The notes: generated by a model from the sequence alone, not told the origin. A DNA stretch of 64,000 bases from a bacterium (GCA_016708315.1 JADJGC010000023.1:811182-875181); one strand, 5' to 3'; numbered from the stretch's first letter, positions 50,064-60,166 are shown. Numbers and translations: made by a program.

Positions 50064-50130
50064 GAGAGTACAGGTGCATCGAAGTGAGCCGCTCGAATCA
50101 TCAAGCCAACCCGTTGTGTGGGGCACACTG
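50064..50130 (+). repeat. Repeat related to 49157-49268
   Basis: GAGAGTACAGGTGCATCGAA, then GCTCGAATCATCAAGCC and GTGTGGGGCACACTG align with the first unit of the repeat at 49157. The remainder of 49907-50157 is otherwise unassigned. Confidence 0.5.
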
Positions 50131-50157
50131 TTTGGGTGTGGTACAATGTTGCTTTGT

Positions 50158-50691
50158 TCATCCATTGCGATTCCAGAACTCACTAACGAGTGCGCTATAC
50201 TGAAAATCGTGACGCGTGGCGTACTTCTTACCTTCAATGTTCTTGACACTCGCCTTCACTATGAAGACACATTCTTCGGGGCTGTCAACCTTTCTCAAGT
50301 CACTGTGCTCGATCAGTCCAGACAACTCCTCAAAGCTTTCTAAGTACAGCGCTACGTTACAGCTCGTGCGTGGGTTTAGGGGTACCGGAATTGAATCGAT
50401 TCCCAACCAATCACAATCATGCCTTCGGATGCTCCGTTGATTCACACTGATTTGGAGACTTTCAGCATCTATAATGAGCGGTCTGGCGCCTTCATTTACT
50501 ATCTGCAAAACGATCAACTCTTGATCCTCTTCGCGGCCCTCAATTTCCTTTGGAAACTTACTGGTGTCACCCTTCACGAGTACAAGCGTCAGTCTTCTTC
50601 GTCTTTCCCACCTTGTTAAGATGAAGACAAGTATGCTCAGAGCTAGCCCAAGCACGCCAGCGAGATTCACGAGTATTTCAAGCCCTGACAT
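50158..50691 (-). CDS. Hypothetical single-helix membrane protein
   Basis: 177 residues: one N-terminal membrane helix (LEILVNLAGVLGLALSILVF), a basic stretch (RWERRRR) and a soluble domain (LIVLQIVNEGARPLIIDAES). The ATG directly follows AGGAGG and lies 4 bases after the tdh stop codon, so its start signal is built from the end of tdh. No family is known. It lies between the two copies of the tdh 3' end, so it may have arrived by insertion. Confidence 0.65.
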   Translation of the reverse strand: MSGLEILVNLAGVLGLALSILVFILTRWERRRRLTLVLVKGDTSKFPKEIEGREEDQELIVLQIVNEGARPLIIDAESLQISVNQRSIRRHDCDWLGIDSIPVPLNPRTSCNVALYLESFEELSGLIEHSDLRKVDSPEECVFIVKASVKNIEGKKYATRHDFQYSALVSEFWNRNG

Positions 50692-50695
50692 CCTC

Positions 50696-51742
50696 CTACT
50701 CCATCATCAGCACGACCTTGGCGGAGGGTTGACTGCCGGTGGCGAACATGTCGACGGCTTCAAGGAAATTCTTGAAGGGGTAGCGATGGGTAATCACCGG
50801 GCGCGGATCAACCATGCCGCCATCGAGAAGCGCCTGCATCTGATACCAGGTCTCGAACATCTTGCGGCCATTGATACCGATCACGGTTGCGCCTTTGAAG
50901 ATGATGGCTTTGTTGACATCGATCATCACCGCATCGGGCGGAATACCGAACATCACGAGAGTACCGGCTTTGCGGAGAATTTCAAATCCGGTTTCGACGG
51001 ACTTCTGGTTGCCCGCCATATCGAGGACGACATCGACGCCGCCGGAGGTTTCATCCCAGATGCGCGTCTTGAAATCCTTGTCGTTGGCGACATTGATCGA
51101 GACGTGGGCGCCCATCTGCTTGCAGATATCGAGATTGAAATCCTGCATGCCGATATTGTAGATTCGTTCGGCGCCGACGGCTTTGGCGATACCGCAGGAA
51201 AACGCCGCGGTGGGGCCGTCGCCGATGATGGCGATGCGCTTGGTCGAGACATTGGCGGACATGGTGGTGTAGACCGCGTTGCCGAAGGGTTCGTGGATCG
51301 AGGCGATTGCCGGGTCCATTCCTTTGTCGATTTTCCAGCAGACGATTTCCGGGAGCGCGACGTATTCGGCAAAGATGCCGTCGGTGTCGACACCGAGGAT
51401 GACGAGATTGTCGCAGATGTGCATGTTGCCCATGCGGCATTGTTTGCATACACCGCAGGGGATGTGTGATTCGGCGGCGATGAAGTCGCCGAGTTTGAGA
51501 CCGCGGATATTTTTGCCGACTTCGACAACTTCGCCGCAACATTCGTGGCCGAAAATCAACGGTGGTTTAAGGCGGCCCTGCGCCCATTTGTCCCAATTGT
51601 AGATATGCTTGTCGGTACCGCAGATGGAAGACGCAATGGTCTTGATCAGTACCTGGTTGTCGTTTATCTGAGGAATTTTGACTTCACGAAAATCGGCTCC
51701 CGCCGCCCGTTCCGGTTTTACTCCGGCCCACATCGTTTCCAC
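50696..51742 (-). CDS. tdh: L-threonine 3-dehydrogenase
   Basis: About 348 residues, a zinc medium-chain dehydrogenase that oxidises threonine to 2-amino-3-ketobutyrate, the substrate of Kbl. Motifs: SSICGTDKHIYNWDKWAQGR and FGHECCGEVVEVG (catalytic zinc), CGVCKQCRMGNMHIC (structural zinc), GDGPTAAFSCGIAKAVGAER (NAD binding) and HEPFGNAVYTT. The GTG at 51742 with AAAGGA 8 bases upstream is preferred over ATG 51733, 17 bases from it. Its 3' end is partly duplicated at 49973. Confidence 0.93.
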   Translation of the reverse strand: METMWAGVKPERAAGADFREVKIPQINDNQVLIKTIASSICGTDKHIYNWDKWAQGRLKPPLIFGHECCGEVVEVGKNIRGLKLGDFIAAESHIPCGVCKQCRMGNMHICDNLVILGVDTDGIFAEYVALPEIVCWKIDKGMDPAIASIHEPFGNAVYTTMSANVSTKRIAIIGDGPTAAFSCGIAKAVGAERIYNIGMQDFNLDICKQMGAHVSINVANDKDFKTRIWDETSGGVDVVLDMAGNQKSVETGFEILRKAGTLVMFGIPPDAVMIDVNKAIIFKGATVIGINGRKMFETWYQMQALLDGGMVDPRPVITHRYPFKNFLEAVDMFATGSQPSAKVVLMME

Positions 51743-51964
51743 GGTCGTTGTCCTTTCCCCTCGGTCTTGTCCAAGGGACTTGATAGGTGCTGGGAAAAGA
51801 TACACTTCGGCAACCGCAAAGTCAATCAGCCCCGATGCCGGTGTTTCCTTTGGAAAAGATTAGACCTTTGCCCGGAAGAAACTGGCATATTGACAAATTG
51901 CACCCAAGGCCTTATTATATGGATAATAACGTCTATTACCCAAGCCGAACGCGGAGGTTTTGCG

Positions 51965-53218
51965 ATGCGCTGGACCGCTGTTTTGACATTCTCGGTGATT
52001 ATTGCCATCACCACGAGTGAAGTCTATGGCCAGCAGAGCACAAGCGGACCGTTCTCGCCGGCAGGGATCGACCGTGGCCTGCGCCCGCCCGACAAATCCC
52101 GCAAAGTCATCGGCGGCGTCCCATCCTACATTTGGCACCACGGTTGCGGCCCGACAGCCGCCGGTATGGTGCTGGGCTTCTGGGACGGCTTTGCATTTCC
52201 CAACCTGATTTCGGGATCGGCAAACACACAGACTATTGAAGTCAGCGAGATGATGGCGACCGACGGCGGAAATGAAGGCTGCGGTATTAGTGCATCGGAT
52301 CACTTTCGCGACTACTCCTGCCCGATTGATGCTTCGCCCGGAGCTTTGCAGCCGGATCGCTCTGAGACCGGCCAGGTGCACGCCAACAATTGCCTGGCGG
52401 ATTTCATGCTCACCTCCCGAAGCGCGAGTTATAACTACTACGGTTGGAGTTGGTTCAATGACGTTGAATCGTCTTTGCGGCAATAATTCCTCTATCGACT
52501 CCCCGGAACAACCATCAACGCCGGCAGCTTTCTTTTTGATAATTACAGTTGGGAACTATTCAAAGATCAGATTGACCTCCTCCATCCGCTGGTGCTTTTG
52601 GTGGACACTGAGGGCGACGGCTGGACTGACCACTTTGTGACCGCAATCGGCTACGATGAAGCCCGGCAAGAATATGGCATCTATGACACGTGGGATCACA
52701 ACGTGCATTGGTACAAGTGGCGCAAAATTGCTTCGGGAAGCGAGTGGGGTGTCTTCGGGGTGACAACGTTTGGCCCGCAGATTGCTTGTGTTGACAGTGA
52801 CTCCGACGGATACGGAGATCCAGAGCAGGCCGGCAATCAGTGTCCTGACGATAACTGCCCGGCAATTGCCAATTCTGACCAGGGCGATGTCGATGGCGAC
52901 TTGCTGGGCAATTCCTGCGATCCTGACGCCGACGCCGACGCAATCGCCAATGCTCTCGACAACTGCTGGTTAGTAGGCAATCCCGAACAGGAGGATTCGG
53001 ATGCTGACTCGGTCGGCAACCTGTGTGACAATTGTCCAAACGTTGGCAATTCTCAACAGCGGGATGAAGACTATGATGGCGTGGGCGACCTCTGTGACGG
53101 CAAGCTCCACATCTATTCTCGGTCTTGTCCCGACGCATATCTTGGAAAACCTTACTACTTCCACTTGATAAATTACATTTTTGCCGGCGGACCCCAACCC
53201 TGCGCGGACTGCAAGTGA
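51965..53218 (+). pseudogene. Secreted C39-like protein with TSP3 repeats, in-frame stop and truncated tail
   Basis: ATG 51965 (GGAGG 7 bases upstream) begins a signal peptide. WHHGCGPTAAGMVLGFWDG carries the candidate catalytic Cys of a C39/papain-like domain. A TAA at 52484 interrupts it, but the same frame continues without change: FLYRLPGTTINAGSFLFDNY, then DHFVTAIGYDE (candidate His) and YDTWDHNVHWYKW. TSP3 repeats follow (DSDGYGDPE, LDNCWLVGNPEQEDSDADSV). The end jumps from GKPYYFHL straight to INYIFAGGPQPCADCK, so the Ig-like part and most of the dockerin-like pair seen in paralogues are missing. It may be a damaged member of the secreted family. Confidence 0.75.
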
Positions 53219-53235
53219 GACTCACAAAGCAACAA

Positions 53236-53256
53236 GGCAGGTCACTCTAACCTGCC
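53236..53256. terminator. Terminator-like hairpin between converging genes
   Basis: GGCAGGT pairs with ACCTGCC around a 7-nt loop, between the C39-like gene and the end of the DinB-like gene; CCTTCTC follows on the plus strand. Confidence 0.6.
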
Positions 53257-53280
53257 CCTTCTCATACCGTGATTTGTGCG

Positions 53281-53801
53281 CTACACCGCCGGTGCCGGCA
53301 TCCCGTAATTGCCCCATTCCTCCAGCGATGGACCGTAAATTCCTGGAATTTTCAGTCCGGCCTGACGCATAAGCACAGTCATTTGGCCGCGGTGATGAAC
53401 CTCGTGGCCGATCAGAACAAAGAGGGTGAAGCTGCGCGTCCAGATCGAGCCGTACATGTCGTCTTCCTGGAGGAGGGTTTCGTCATTCCAGTTCGCCTTG
53501 ATGGTCGCCAAGAGCGAAGTTGCGGCCTTGTCGTACGCTTGCTGGATGGCGGCGGCGCTGGTGGGAACCGGAGAGTGTTCGTCGGGTGCGTCGATTTTCA
53601 GACCGAGGCGGGTCGGCATCTCGCCCATAGTCTGGATGATATGCCAGGCCATACGACCCAATGTGCGGTGGTCCTTGGCGACGGACTGACTTAGCGAGGC
53701 GTCGGTTAGAGCCCCAAGAATTTTCCGGGTCGCTGTTGATTCGTTATTCCACCATTTTCGAAGTCTGCGATTGTGCGAATCAGCACGAAGCCTTCTGACA
53801 T
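53281..53801 (-). pseudogene. DinB-family protein with one frame break
   Basis: ATG 53801 (GAGGAG just upstream) starts SEGFVLIRTIADF; after an A4 run near 53744 the family pattern continues in another frame: KWWNNESTATRKILGALTDA, HRTLGRMAWHI, then GHEVHHRGQMTVLMRQAG with candidate metal His residues. Adding one A to the run restores one open frame of about 173 codons. A read error is likely; function as in other DinB/YfiT-like proteins is unknown. Confidence 0.78.
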
Positions 53802-53953
53802 AATGTCTCCTCGACGACTCTTGGTCGCAACGGTCTATAGGTTCATAAAGTATCCGTGGGTAAAATGGACATTGTGTGGCTGGCCGTCAATCACATTTCT
53901 GGGGCATAGGTTTTCGGTTGCGCGGAGGCTGTGCGAGGAATATATTCTCGTCA

Positions 53954-54038
53954 GGAGAGTTGGCAGAGCGGTCTAATGCGGCGGTCTTGAAAACCGTTGT
54001 CCTGCAAGGGACCGGGGGTTCGAATCCCTCACTCTCCG
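53954..54038 (+). tRNA. tRNA-Ser (anticodon TGA)
   Basis: 85 bases. Acceptor arms GGAGAGT and ACTCTCC pair, with discriminator G. The anticodon loop CTTGAAA gives anticodon TGA, reading UCA. The long variable arm (about 54000-54017) is typical of serine class II tRNAs, and the T arm holds GGTTCGAATCC. No CCA is encoded. This is a normal serine tRNA, not the selenocysteine tRNA. Confidence 0.95.
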
Positions 54039-54067
54039 ATTTGATTCATGAGTCGAGTTTCGGTTTA

Positions 54068-54499
54068 CTACTTCACCGACTGCCACGAGTCGGTTTTCTT
54101 GTAGTCGAAGAGCAACAACAACGGAATCACCAGCCAAATCAACAGCGCCAATCCTGTCACTGACAGTGTCACTGCGCTCTTCGTTGAAATCAGGAAGATG
54201 AAGCTTCCGCCCCAGACGAAAATGTTGATGGCAACAATTGTCAGTGTCACTCTGAGATTCTCCATCGTCCAGCCTAGCTTGATTAGAATCTTCATCGACA
54301 TAGCAAAAGCCAAAAACAGCAGTCCTGCGACGCGGAGAATGCTGACAGCGACGAAGTAGGTGCTGTCGGTTACGATCCGGCCGGAACGTTCGCCCAGGGA
54401 AATCAGGGCATCATTGACGATCAAGTGGGGAACCATCAGCGCGAAGACACCGCAGGCAAACGTAAACCAGATTGAGAAGTTGATCAGCCGCCAAGTCAT
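54068..54499 (-). CDS. Small four-helix membrane protein
   Basis: 143 residues with helices near 8-28, 47-67, 80-100 and 115-135 (for example VAVSILRVAGLLFLAFAMSM). No family recognised. It ends in KKTDSWQSVK and converges on the tRNA gene. Confidence 0.6.
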   Translation of the reverse strand: MTWRLINFSIWFTFACGVFALMVPHLIVNDALISLGERSGRIVTDSTYFVAVSILRVAGLLFLAFAMSMKILIKLGWTMENLRVTLTIVAINIFVWGGSFIFLISTKSAVTLSVTGLALLIWLVIPLLLLFDYKKTDSWQSVK

Positions 54500-54574
54500 T
54501 TAATGAATCTACCTCCTACAACATCAAACTGCAACACATCATCACCGAAGTTGCCTGAATAGGAAATCAACTGC

Positions 54575-55946
54575 CTAAACCTTTGCCGTCAACCATCGGC
54601 CGCGGCGATAATAGAAGTAGAACAGTATCGTTGTCAAAATTCCCGAGCCGGTAAGAACCCACCAAACGGCGGTCTCATTGAAGCCAAGCAGCTGCGTCAA
54701 CATGACTGCAGGTAGTACCTGGAAAAGCCACGAATGGATAATGCTGAATACAATGTATGGCGCATTGAGTCCGACGCCAAGATGAATCTGTTCAAGCATC
54801 AAGAATGCGCCAAAGAACGGGAAACTGATCGCCGTAATACGCAGAATGTTAACACCGTGGCGGACCGTTTCTTCGCTCTCAAAGAACACCCGCATGTACG
54901 CTCCCGCAAAGACAAAGGTCAGAATTCCCATCGCAGCCATAATTCCGAACGATAACAAAACAGCATGGTCGGCAGTCGCTTTGGCGCGGTCGAGTTTCTT
55001 TGCGCCGATATTGTGTCCAATCAGAGACGACAGCCCAAGTCCAATGCCGACAATGATCGACATCCCAAACCCGATGACTTGCATGCTCGCTCCATAGGCT
55101 GCAACGACAGTCGTGCCGAATCCGGCAACGATCGGCGTAATCAACAAGCGGGATAGAGAGAATGAGAGTTCGCCCAACCAGGCCGGGACGCCAAGCCAGA
55201 TCATGGTCCACATAGAGGCAATCGAAATCGGTACTTTGCTGCGAAGGTGGAGCCGGACATTTACTTTGTTCGAGAAGAACAGAGCAATGCCAACAATAAA
55301 CGTGACTGTGACGCTGATCACCGTCGCCCACCCGCTCGGCAATGCCCCACTGCGGAAGACCCATCCAGCCGAACATCAGAAGCGGCGCCAAAATTACGTT
55401 GAGGATGTTTGACCCCAGCATCAGCGCCATCGCCAAATTCGGATTCGCCACACAGCGGAGGGCCGTAAAAATCGTGTAAACCGAATACATAATCGGCAAA
55501 CCAATGATCATGATCCTGCCATAGACTATTCCCATCTCTAATGCTTGCCCCTTTGCACCGAGGAGTTCGAGAAAGTCCGGAAGGAAGTACAGTCCTGTGA
55601 GGTTAAGCAGTATCCCAAAGAACAGTTTCAGAATCAGTGTTTCCTTAATTGCTGTTTCTGTCCGGTCGAAGTCCTTTTCGCCATATCGCCGAGAGATTAT
55701 CGCAACAGAGCCAGGCCCAATGAGGCTGTTGAAGGCAAAAAGCATCCAGAGCAGATTCATGAAGAAAGTCACACCGGCAACCCCGGTTTCGCCATTCGGT
55801 AGGCGCGACACCCAGAACATGTCGGCAACTGAATAGAGATGCTGGGCCAGGAACCCGATCATCGACGGCAGCCCCATCTTCAGCACGGAGGCTGCAACGG
55901 AACCTTCGGTAAAGTCGGTACGTTTCTGCTCGGTGGTTTCTAACAT
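54575..55946 (-). pseudogene. MATE-family efflux protein with one frame break
   Basis: The first frame from ATG 55946 has the MATE opening GLPSMIGFLAQHLYSVADMF and runs to GLPQWGIA near 55345. After a two-base loss or one-base gain it continues in a second frame, SGWATVISVTVTFIVGIALF, to VWWVLTGSGIL and a stop at 54575. Together about 455 residues with twelve helices, the normal size. These proteins export drugs or metabolites using ion gradients. The break is at about 55330-55340 and looks like an indel error. Confidence 0.82.
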
Positions 55947-56036
55947 GGTTTAGCTATACGATAATATCGCAAGAATGTTCGTAACCGGTTACGCAAAATT
56001 GTTCCTCAATTGCCTGGTAGTCGTTACAGGCATCCT

Positions 56037-56729
56037 TCACTTTCTTGCATGGCCGAATATTATGTACTTATGGTGATCTTTCAGAATGGGGTCAATGATT
56101 TTGTCTATGTGATGGAGAGTCTTTCTTTGAAATTCATTGCGTCCGAACGTGCCGAGGAATCCAAAAGTCGCATAATTGAAGTGAGAAAACCCTCCATGAA
56201 ACTGCTGCATCTCTTCAATCGTGACATAGCGCCAATATCCTCCCCATTTAGTCATCCTTCGGAAAAATCGATGAAGTGCAGTACCGGCGAGGTTTTCAGC
56301 AAAAAGCAGGATGCCGCCCGGCTTAAGAACCCGGTACATTTCGCTGATAGCATTTGCCTGATGGTTTATTTGGTCGTTGCGGCCAATGGTACCAAGAATC
56401 GACTTAAATGCGACTACATCGAAACGGCCACTATCAAACGGTAATCGCGTCGCGTCGGCAGCAGCGTAATTGATCAGATGAGAAACGCCGTGGCGCTGGT
56501 GGCGAATCTCCGCTGTCGCCCGTGGGTTCTCGACATCGCTGCAAATTACACGGAATCCTTTGAGTGCGAAGTAGAGCGACAAGCCTCCTTCTCGAGCGCC
56601 GACTTCCAGCGCCGAGGCTCCTTGCAGGACTTGAGAAAGTACCTTGTCCCACGTTCTGAGCGCGACGCTCCAGTTCTTTATGTCCCAGCCTATTATGTCC
56701 TGGAGAGTTGATCCCGGGTACTTAGTCAT
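56037..56729 (-). CDS. SAM-dependent class I methyltransferase
   Basis: 230 residues. Motif I is ALEVGAREGGLSLYFALKGF, motif II VICSDVENP, motif IV LPFDSGRFDVVAFKSILGT and post-motif MYRVLKPGGILLFAE, as in the Methyltransf_11 type. The substrate cannot be predicted; the C-terminal half is poorly conserved (EMQQFHGGFSHFNYATFGF). Its intergenic flanks (55947-56036, 56730-56924) show nothing notable. Confidence 0.85.
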   Translation of the reverse strand: MTKYPGSTLQDIIGWDIKNWSVALRTWDKVLSQVLQGASALEVGAREGGLSLYFALKGFRVICSDVENPRATAEIRHQRHGVSHLINYAAADATRLPFDSGRFDVVAFKSILGTIGRNDQINHQANAISEMYRVLKPGGILLFAENLAGTALHRFFRRMTKWGGYWRYVTIEEMQQFHGGFSHFNYATFGFLGTFGRNEFQRKTLHHIDKIIDPILKDHHKYIIFGHARK

Positions 56730-56924
56730 TTGGAGAATACTGTTATGGCCTTGAAATCTGTTAGATTAGTGAGTACTATATTGTCCACCTTTTTGTATAC
56801 TGCGAACGGGTCAGGCAATTTGGAATGAAGTGGTACCACGGTGACTGCCTCCTGTTTCCCACAACAGCACAGTTTTGCCGCACCCTTGCAGAGCAGTAAA
56901 AAATGTACAGTAGAAGGAATTGGA

Positions 56925-57669
56925 ATGAAGTTCAATCGTCTACATTCTTGGACAGACGATGTAAAAGAGGCCGAGCGTCTTCAAGAAAACATGCTCCCTT
57001 GGTGAGCACTAAACCGGAAGACCTCTTTTCGTCTCGTAGGCGGAGTTGATGTCGCCTACTCAAAAAAAGACAACACCGCGTTTTGCACGGTCGTTGTCAT
57101 GAAAGTACCCGAGATGGAACTACTCGAAAAAGTTCGCGCTCAAGCGGAAATCACCTTCCCGTTTGTACCCGGACTTTTTTACTTTCGAGAGGGTCCCGTC
57201 ATCTCAAAAGCCCTGAGCAGGCTCAAATTTGTGCCCGATGTCTTTATTTTTGATGGTCACGGCATCGATCACCCGCGCGGTATCGGTATGGCGTCGCACA
57301 TGGGTGTGATGCTCGAGATGCCGACGATCGGCTGCGCCAAAAAGATTCTTGTCGGCAAGGTCGATGCTCTTGGGAATGAAGTCGGCGAGACGGCTGCCAT
57401 CTATCTTGGCAATATTGAAGTCGGGCGCGCCATCAGATCACGCGAAAATGTCAAACCGCTCTTTGTCTCCCCGGTCACAAGATCGATGTTGAGACGGCAG
57501 TCAAGACGGTTATCGACCTCTTGCGTGGATATCGTCTTCCGAGCCATTGCGCTTGGCCCACATCATGGTCAACAAACAGCGTCGCAACTATGACATGAAT
57601 TTGCCGGGTGGAAATGCACCATCCCGCGGACGCCAGCGTGATGATGACGATGATGATGATCGCGAGTAA
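56925..57669 (+). pseudogene. nfi: Endonuclease V, several frame breaks, Asp-rich tail
   Basis: ATG 56925 (AAGGA upstream) reads MKFNRLHSWTDDVKEAERLQ, then breaks near 56995 and 57030. The body is RLVGGVDVAYSKKDNTAFCT, VPDVFIFDGHGIDHPRGIGM, THIGCAKK-like PTIGCAKKILVG and RSRENVKPLFVSP, the core of endonuclease V, which nicks DNA near deaminated inosine. Further breaks near 57470 and 57540 lead to HKIDVETAVKTVIDLLRGYR and LRLAHIMVNKQRRNYDMNL. The true end at 57667 follows a run of seven Asp residues. Four indels in one gene suggest sequence error. Confidence 0.82.
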
Positions 57670-57717
57670 CCCTATCGAACAATAGTAAACGATTCATTCA
57701 GTTACCGCTAATGCACT

Positions 57718-57741
57718 AAGGGCGACCAACCGGTCGCCCTT
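57718..57741. terminator. Terminator between converging nfi and peptidase genes
   Basis: A 10-bp perfect stem (AAGGGCGACC / GGTCGCCCTT) with loop AACC. T-runs are weak on both sides. Confidence 0.65.
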
Positions 57742-57777
57742 AATGTTTGTGATCCGAAATTCGATTTGTTGTTGGTG

Positions 57778-59706
57778 CTAAGGCAGACACGCGGCACAAG
57801 GCACTGGTCCGCCGGAAAAGATGTGACTGATCAGATAGACTACGTCGGAAATCGTCACGCTCGAGTTGCAATCAACATCTGCCGATTCGAGCGGATCCGG
57901 CACTGTACCTCCGGAGAAGATGTAATTGATTATCCTCACGACGTCGGAAATATTGACCGACCCGCTGTTGTCTGCATCACCGCAAATATAGTCTGGAGGC
58001 GGTGCATCAGTAACGGCGATATGCAGGCTCAACGTGTCTGATTTAGCTGGACTACCCGCGTCCGTCGCAGTTATTGTGAAGTAGTAATCGGCATTAAATG
58101 TCGGAACGCCTGTGAGCGTACCTTGGGGGGCTGTTGAATGTCAGACCAAAGGGAAGATCTCCTCCAAGGAAAGCCCAGCTGTAAGACCCAACTCCGCCGA
58201 TTGCTTCCATTTGGCAGAAGTAACTCTCCATCCGATAGGCTGGCGGCATATTATAGCTTAGAATGTGCACTCTGCCATCGCAGTAGTCGCCGATACCGTC
58301 ATTATACTCATCTTCCTGAAGCGGATTATAAACATCAGGACAGTTATCGCAGGAACTGCCGACTGCGTCGAGGTCGGGGTCGGCTTGCGAGGCATTCGCG
58401 ACATAAATGCAGTTATCGACACCATTCAGAACTCCGTCGTTATCAAAGTCACCTGAGTTGGCGCCTTGGACGACTGTCGCCAATGATGCGCGCACCATCC
58501 GCGTCATGTACTCGAAATTCATATATGTGGTGCTGTCGCGTGCTGAGTGATAGACGCTTGAGAAGTTGTATTCTATGATGAAGACTGCTGTATACCCGTT
58601 CTGCGTAAATGGATAGTGGTCCGATCCGCTCGAGTTGCCGCTAAGATACCCAGTGATACCATAGCTTGCTTGAGCAATACCGTTCCACATGCTGGCGTAT
58701 GTCGTGTTGGCACCACTATACACTGTCGCCCGATTCGTGTTTGAGATGTTTGCGATCATGTCCATATTGAACATAAACAGAATCTGATCACCGCGAGCTG
58801 CCGCAGCATTGGCATAGTGGTACGAGCCGTAGAGTCCCCATTCTTCTGCGTCAAAAGTAATGAACTTGATTGTGACTTCTGTCGGCGTGTCCGGAAAGAG
58901 CGCGGGCAATTTCTAACACTCCGGCCGTCCCAGAACCGTTATCATCCGGCAGGCGAGGTTGTTACTCCGTCATAGTGAGCGCCGACAATAATCTCAATCT
59001 CCGGATATACTGTTCCAACCTTGGTCGCCACGACATTGTAGCACTGGTTTGTCTTACCGTTAAAATACTGACTCCAGCCATCGAGATAAACCGAATCATA
59101 TCCGAACGACTCGAACTTAGCCTTGATCCAATCCCTTGCAAGGAAAATACTTGACGAACCGGCAACACGGCGATAATAGGATTGCAGGCGAGCAGTGTAT
59201 GAATAGAGCGAATCCTGCTGGATTGTGCCTAACAATCTCTCTGGAGTCGACGACTGGTCATGTGCTACGAATTCTTTCAAGCTCGACTCTTCAAAAACTA
59301 TCCGGAGCGGCTGATGCGGCAAGGCGAGCAATGTCGGTTGATCCTCTCGAGTCGGATCAAATCCACCCGGTACCCGATAGACGCGAATAGCGCCTTCGGA
59401 GAAGACACTTGAATATCTCGACTGGTTGTAGTTATCGAGACGAAGGTCAAGTGCAAGCTCGTCGCGGTTGACTGCTGAAGCTACAGTATCGACTTTCAAT
59501 CCAGATGCCGAAAGTTGTGCGGTGGTTGAAGGCTCTGCAATTAACAGATAGCCGGAATTCGTCTTGAGTACAGCATCGGGGCTGTAACTCCTGAGCAATT
59601 GTGCGTCATCCCGGTTGCTGAGCGTGACTTTCACAAGGTCCGAGGCGATTGCTGCAGTTGACAGTAGAAGAGTTAGAATTGTGACAAATTTTAACGTGGT
59701 TCTCAT
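57778..59706 (-). pseudogene. Secreted M28-family metallopeptidase with TSP3 and dockerin-like tail, three frame breaks
   Basis: ATG 59706 (GGAG upstream) starts a signal peptide (TLKFVTILTLLLSTAAIA). The M28 zinc motifs appear across frames: VGAHYDGVTTSPA, DDNGSGTAGVLEIARAL, FITFDAEEWGLYGSYHYA, FMFNMDMIAN and SDHYPFTQNGYTAVFI. TSP3 repeats follow (DNDGVLNGVDNCIYVANASQ), a putative Ig-like domain, then YICGDADNSGSVNISDVVRI and a second dockerin-like repeat ending GGPVPCAACLP. Breaks lie near 58935, 58900 and a G6 run at 58125-58130. Restored length is about 640 residues. Confidence 0.8.
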
Positions 59707-59839
59707 GGCAGGTAACTCCAGAGTAAGAGATCTAAAGAAATAGCGTTGATAATATAGTCTTAAATCTAATTTAGTAAAGCCCAAAAGCGGTCAATTATGC
59801 GGGGTTGAAATGAGCTGAAAGGAGTCGAGGGAATTTTTC

Positions 59840-60166
59840 TTACCTAGGACTGCCTACCCGAAACAGTCGGACTTCGTACTCGGTCGATCCGGAGACAATC
59901 AAAGAATCAGTATACAGGTGGTAACCCGACTTGTATGCTGAGATTTGATAAACCCCCGCGGAAACCACAGAGAAGCTGAATTGTCCATTTGTTACGGTCG
60001 TAAATGAGTAATCACCCAGCTTCACCTCGACCTTCGGAATCGGAAATTCCGTATCCTCGAGCAAGACCCTGCCGGTTACTTGACCAACCTCGCGACTATT
60101 GTCGACCGCATTCGAACAAGACAATGCTGCCACTACAATCGCGATAACTGAAATCAAATTCCGCAT
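59840..60166 (-). CDS. Small lipoprotein with carboxypeptidase-regulatory-like domain
   Basis: About 108 residues. A signal with lipobox (VVAALSCSN) is followed by a beta-sandwich with VTGRVLLEDTEFPIPKVEVK, GQFSFSVVSAGVYQISAYKS. Such domains occur as surface-exposed modules. ATG 60166 is chosen because the lipobox is then 20 residues in. Alone on its transcript; role unknown. Confidence 0.75.
   Translation of the reverse strand: MRNLISVIAIVVAALSCSNAVDNSREVGQVTGRVLLEDTEFPIPKVEVKLGDYSFTTVTNGQFSFSVVSAGVYQISAYKSGYHLYTDSLIVSGSTEYEVRLFRVGSPR

Noticed and set aside
52560..53225. Long minus-strand open frame opposite the TSP3 repeats
   Set aside because: TSP3 repeats give open shadows on the other strand because of their GAC/GAT codons; no start or family supports it.
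53954..54038. Selenocysteine tRNA
   Set aside because: The anticodon is TGA, which reads serine UCA, and the acceptor and D-arm lengths are those of a normal tRNA-Ser; selC would read UGA with anticodon TCA.
56993..57001. In-frame TGA in the endonuclease V gene as another selenocysteine codon
   Set aside because: The residues around it only fit the family after two compensating frame shifts, so it lies in an indel-damaged stretch rather than at a conserved Cys.
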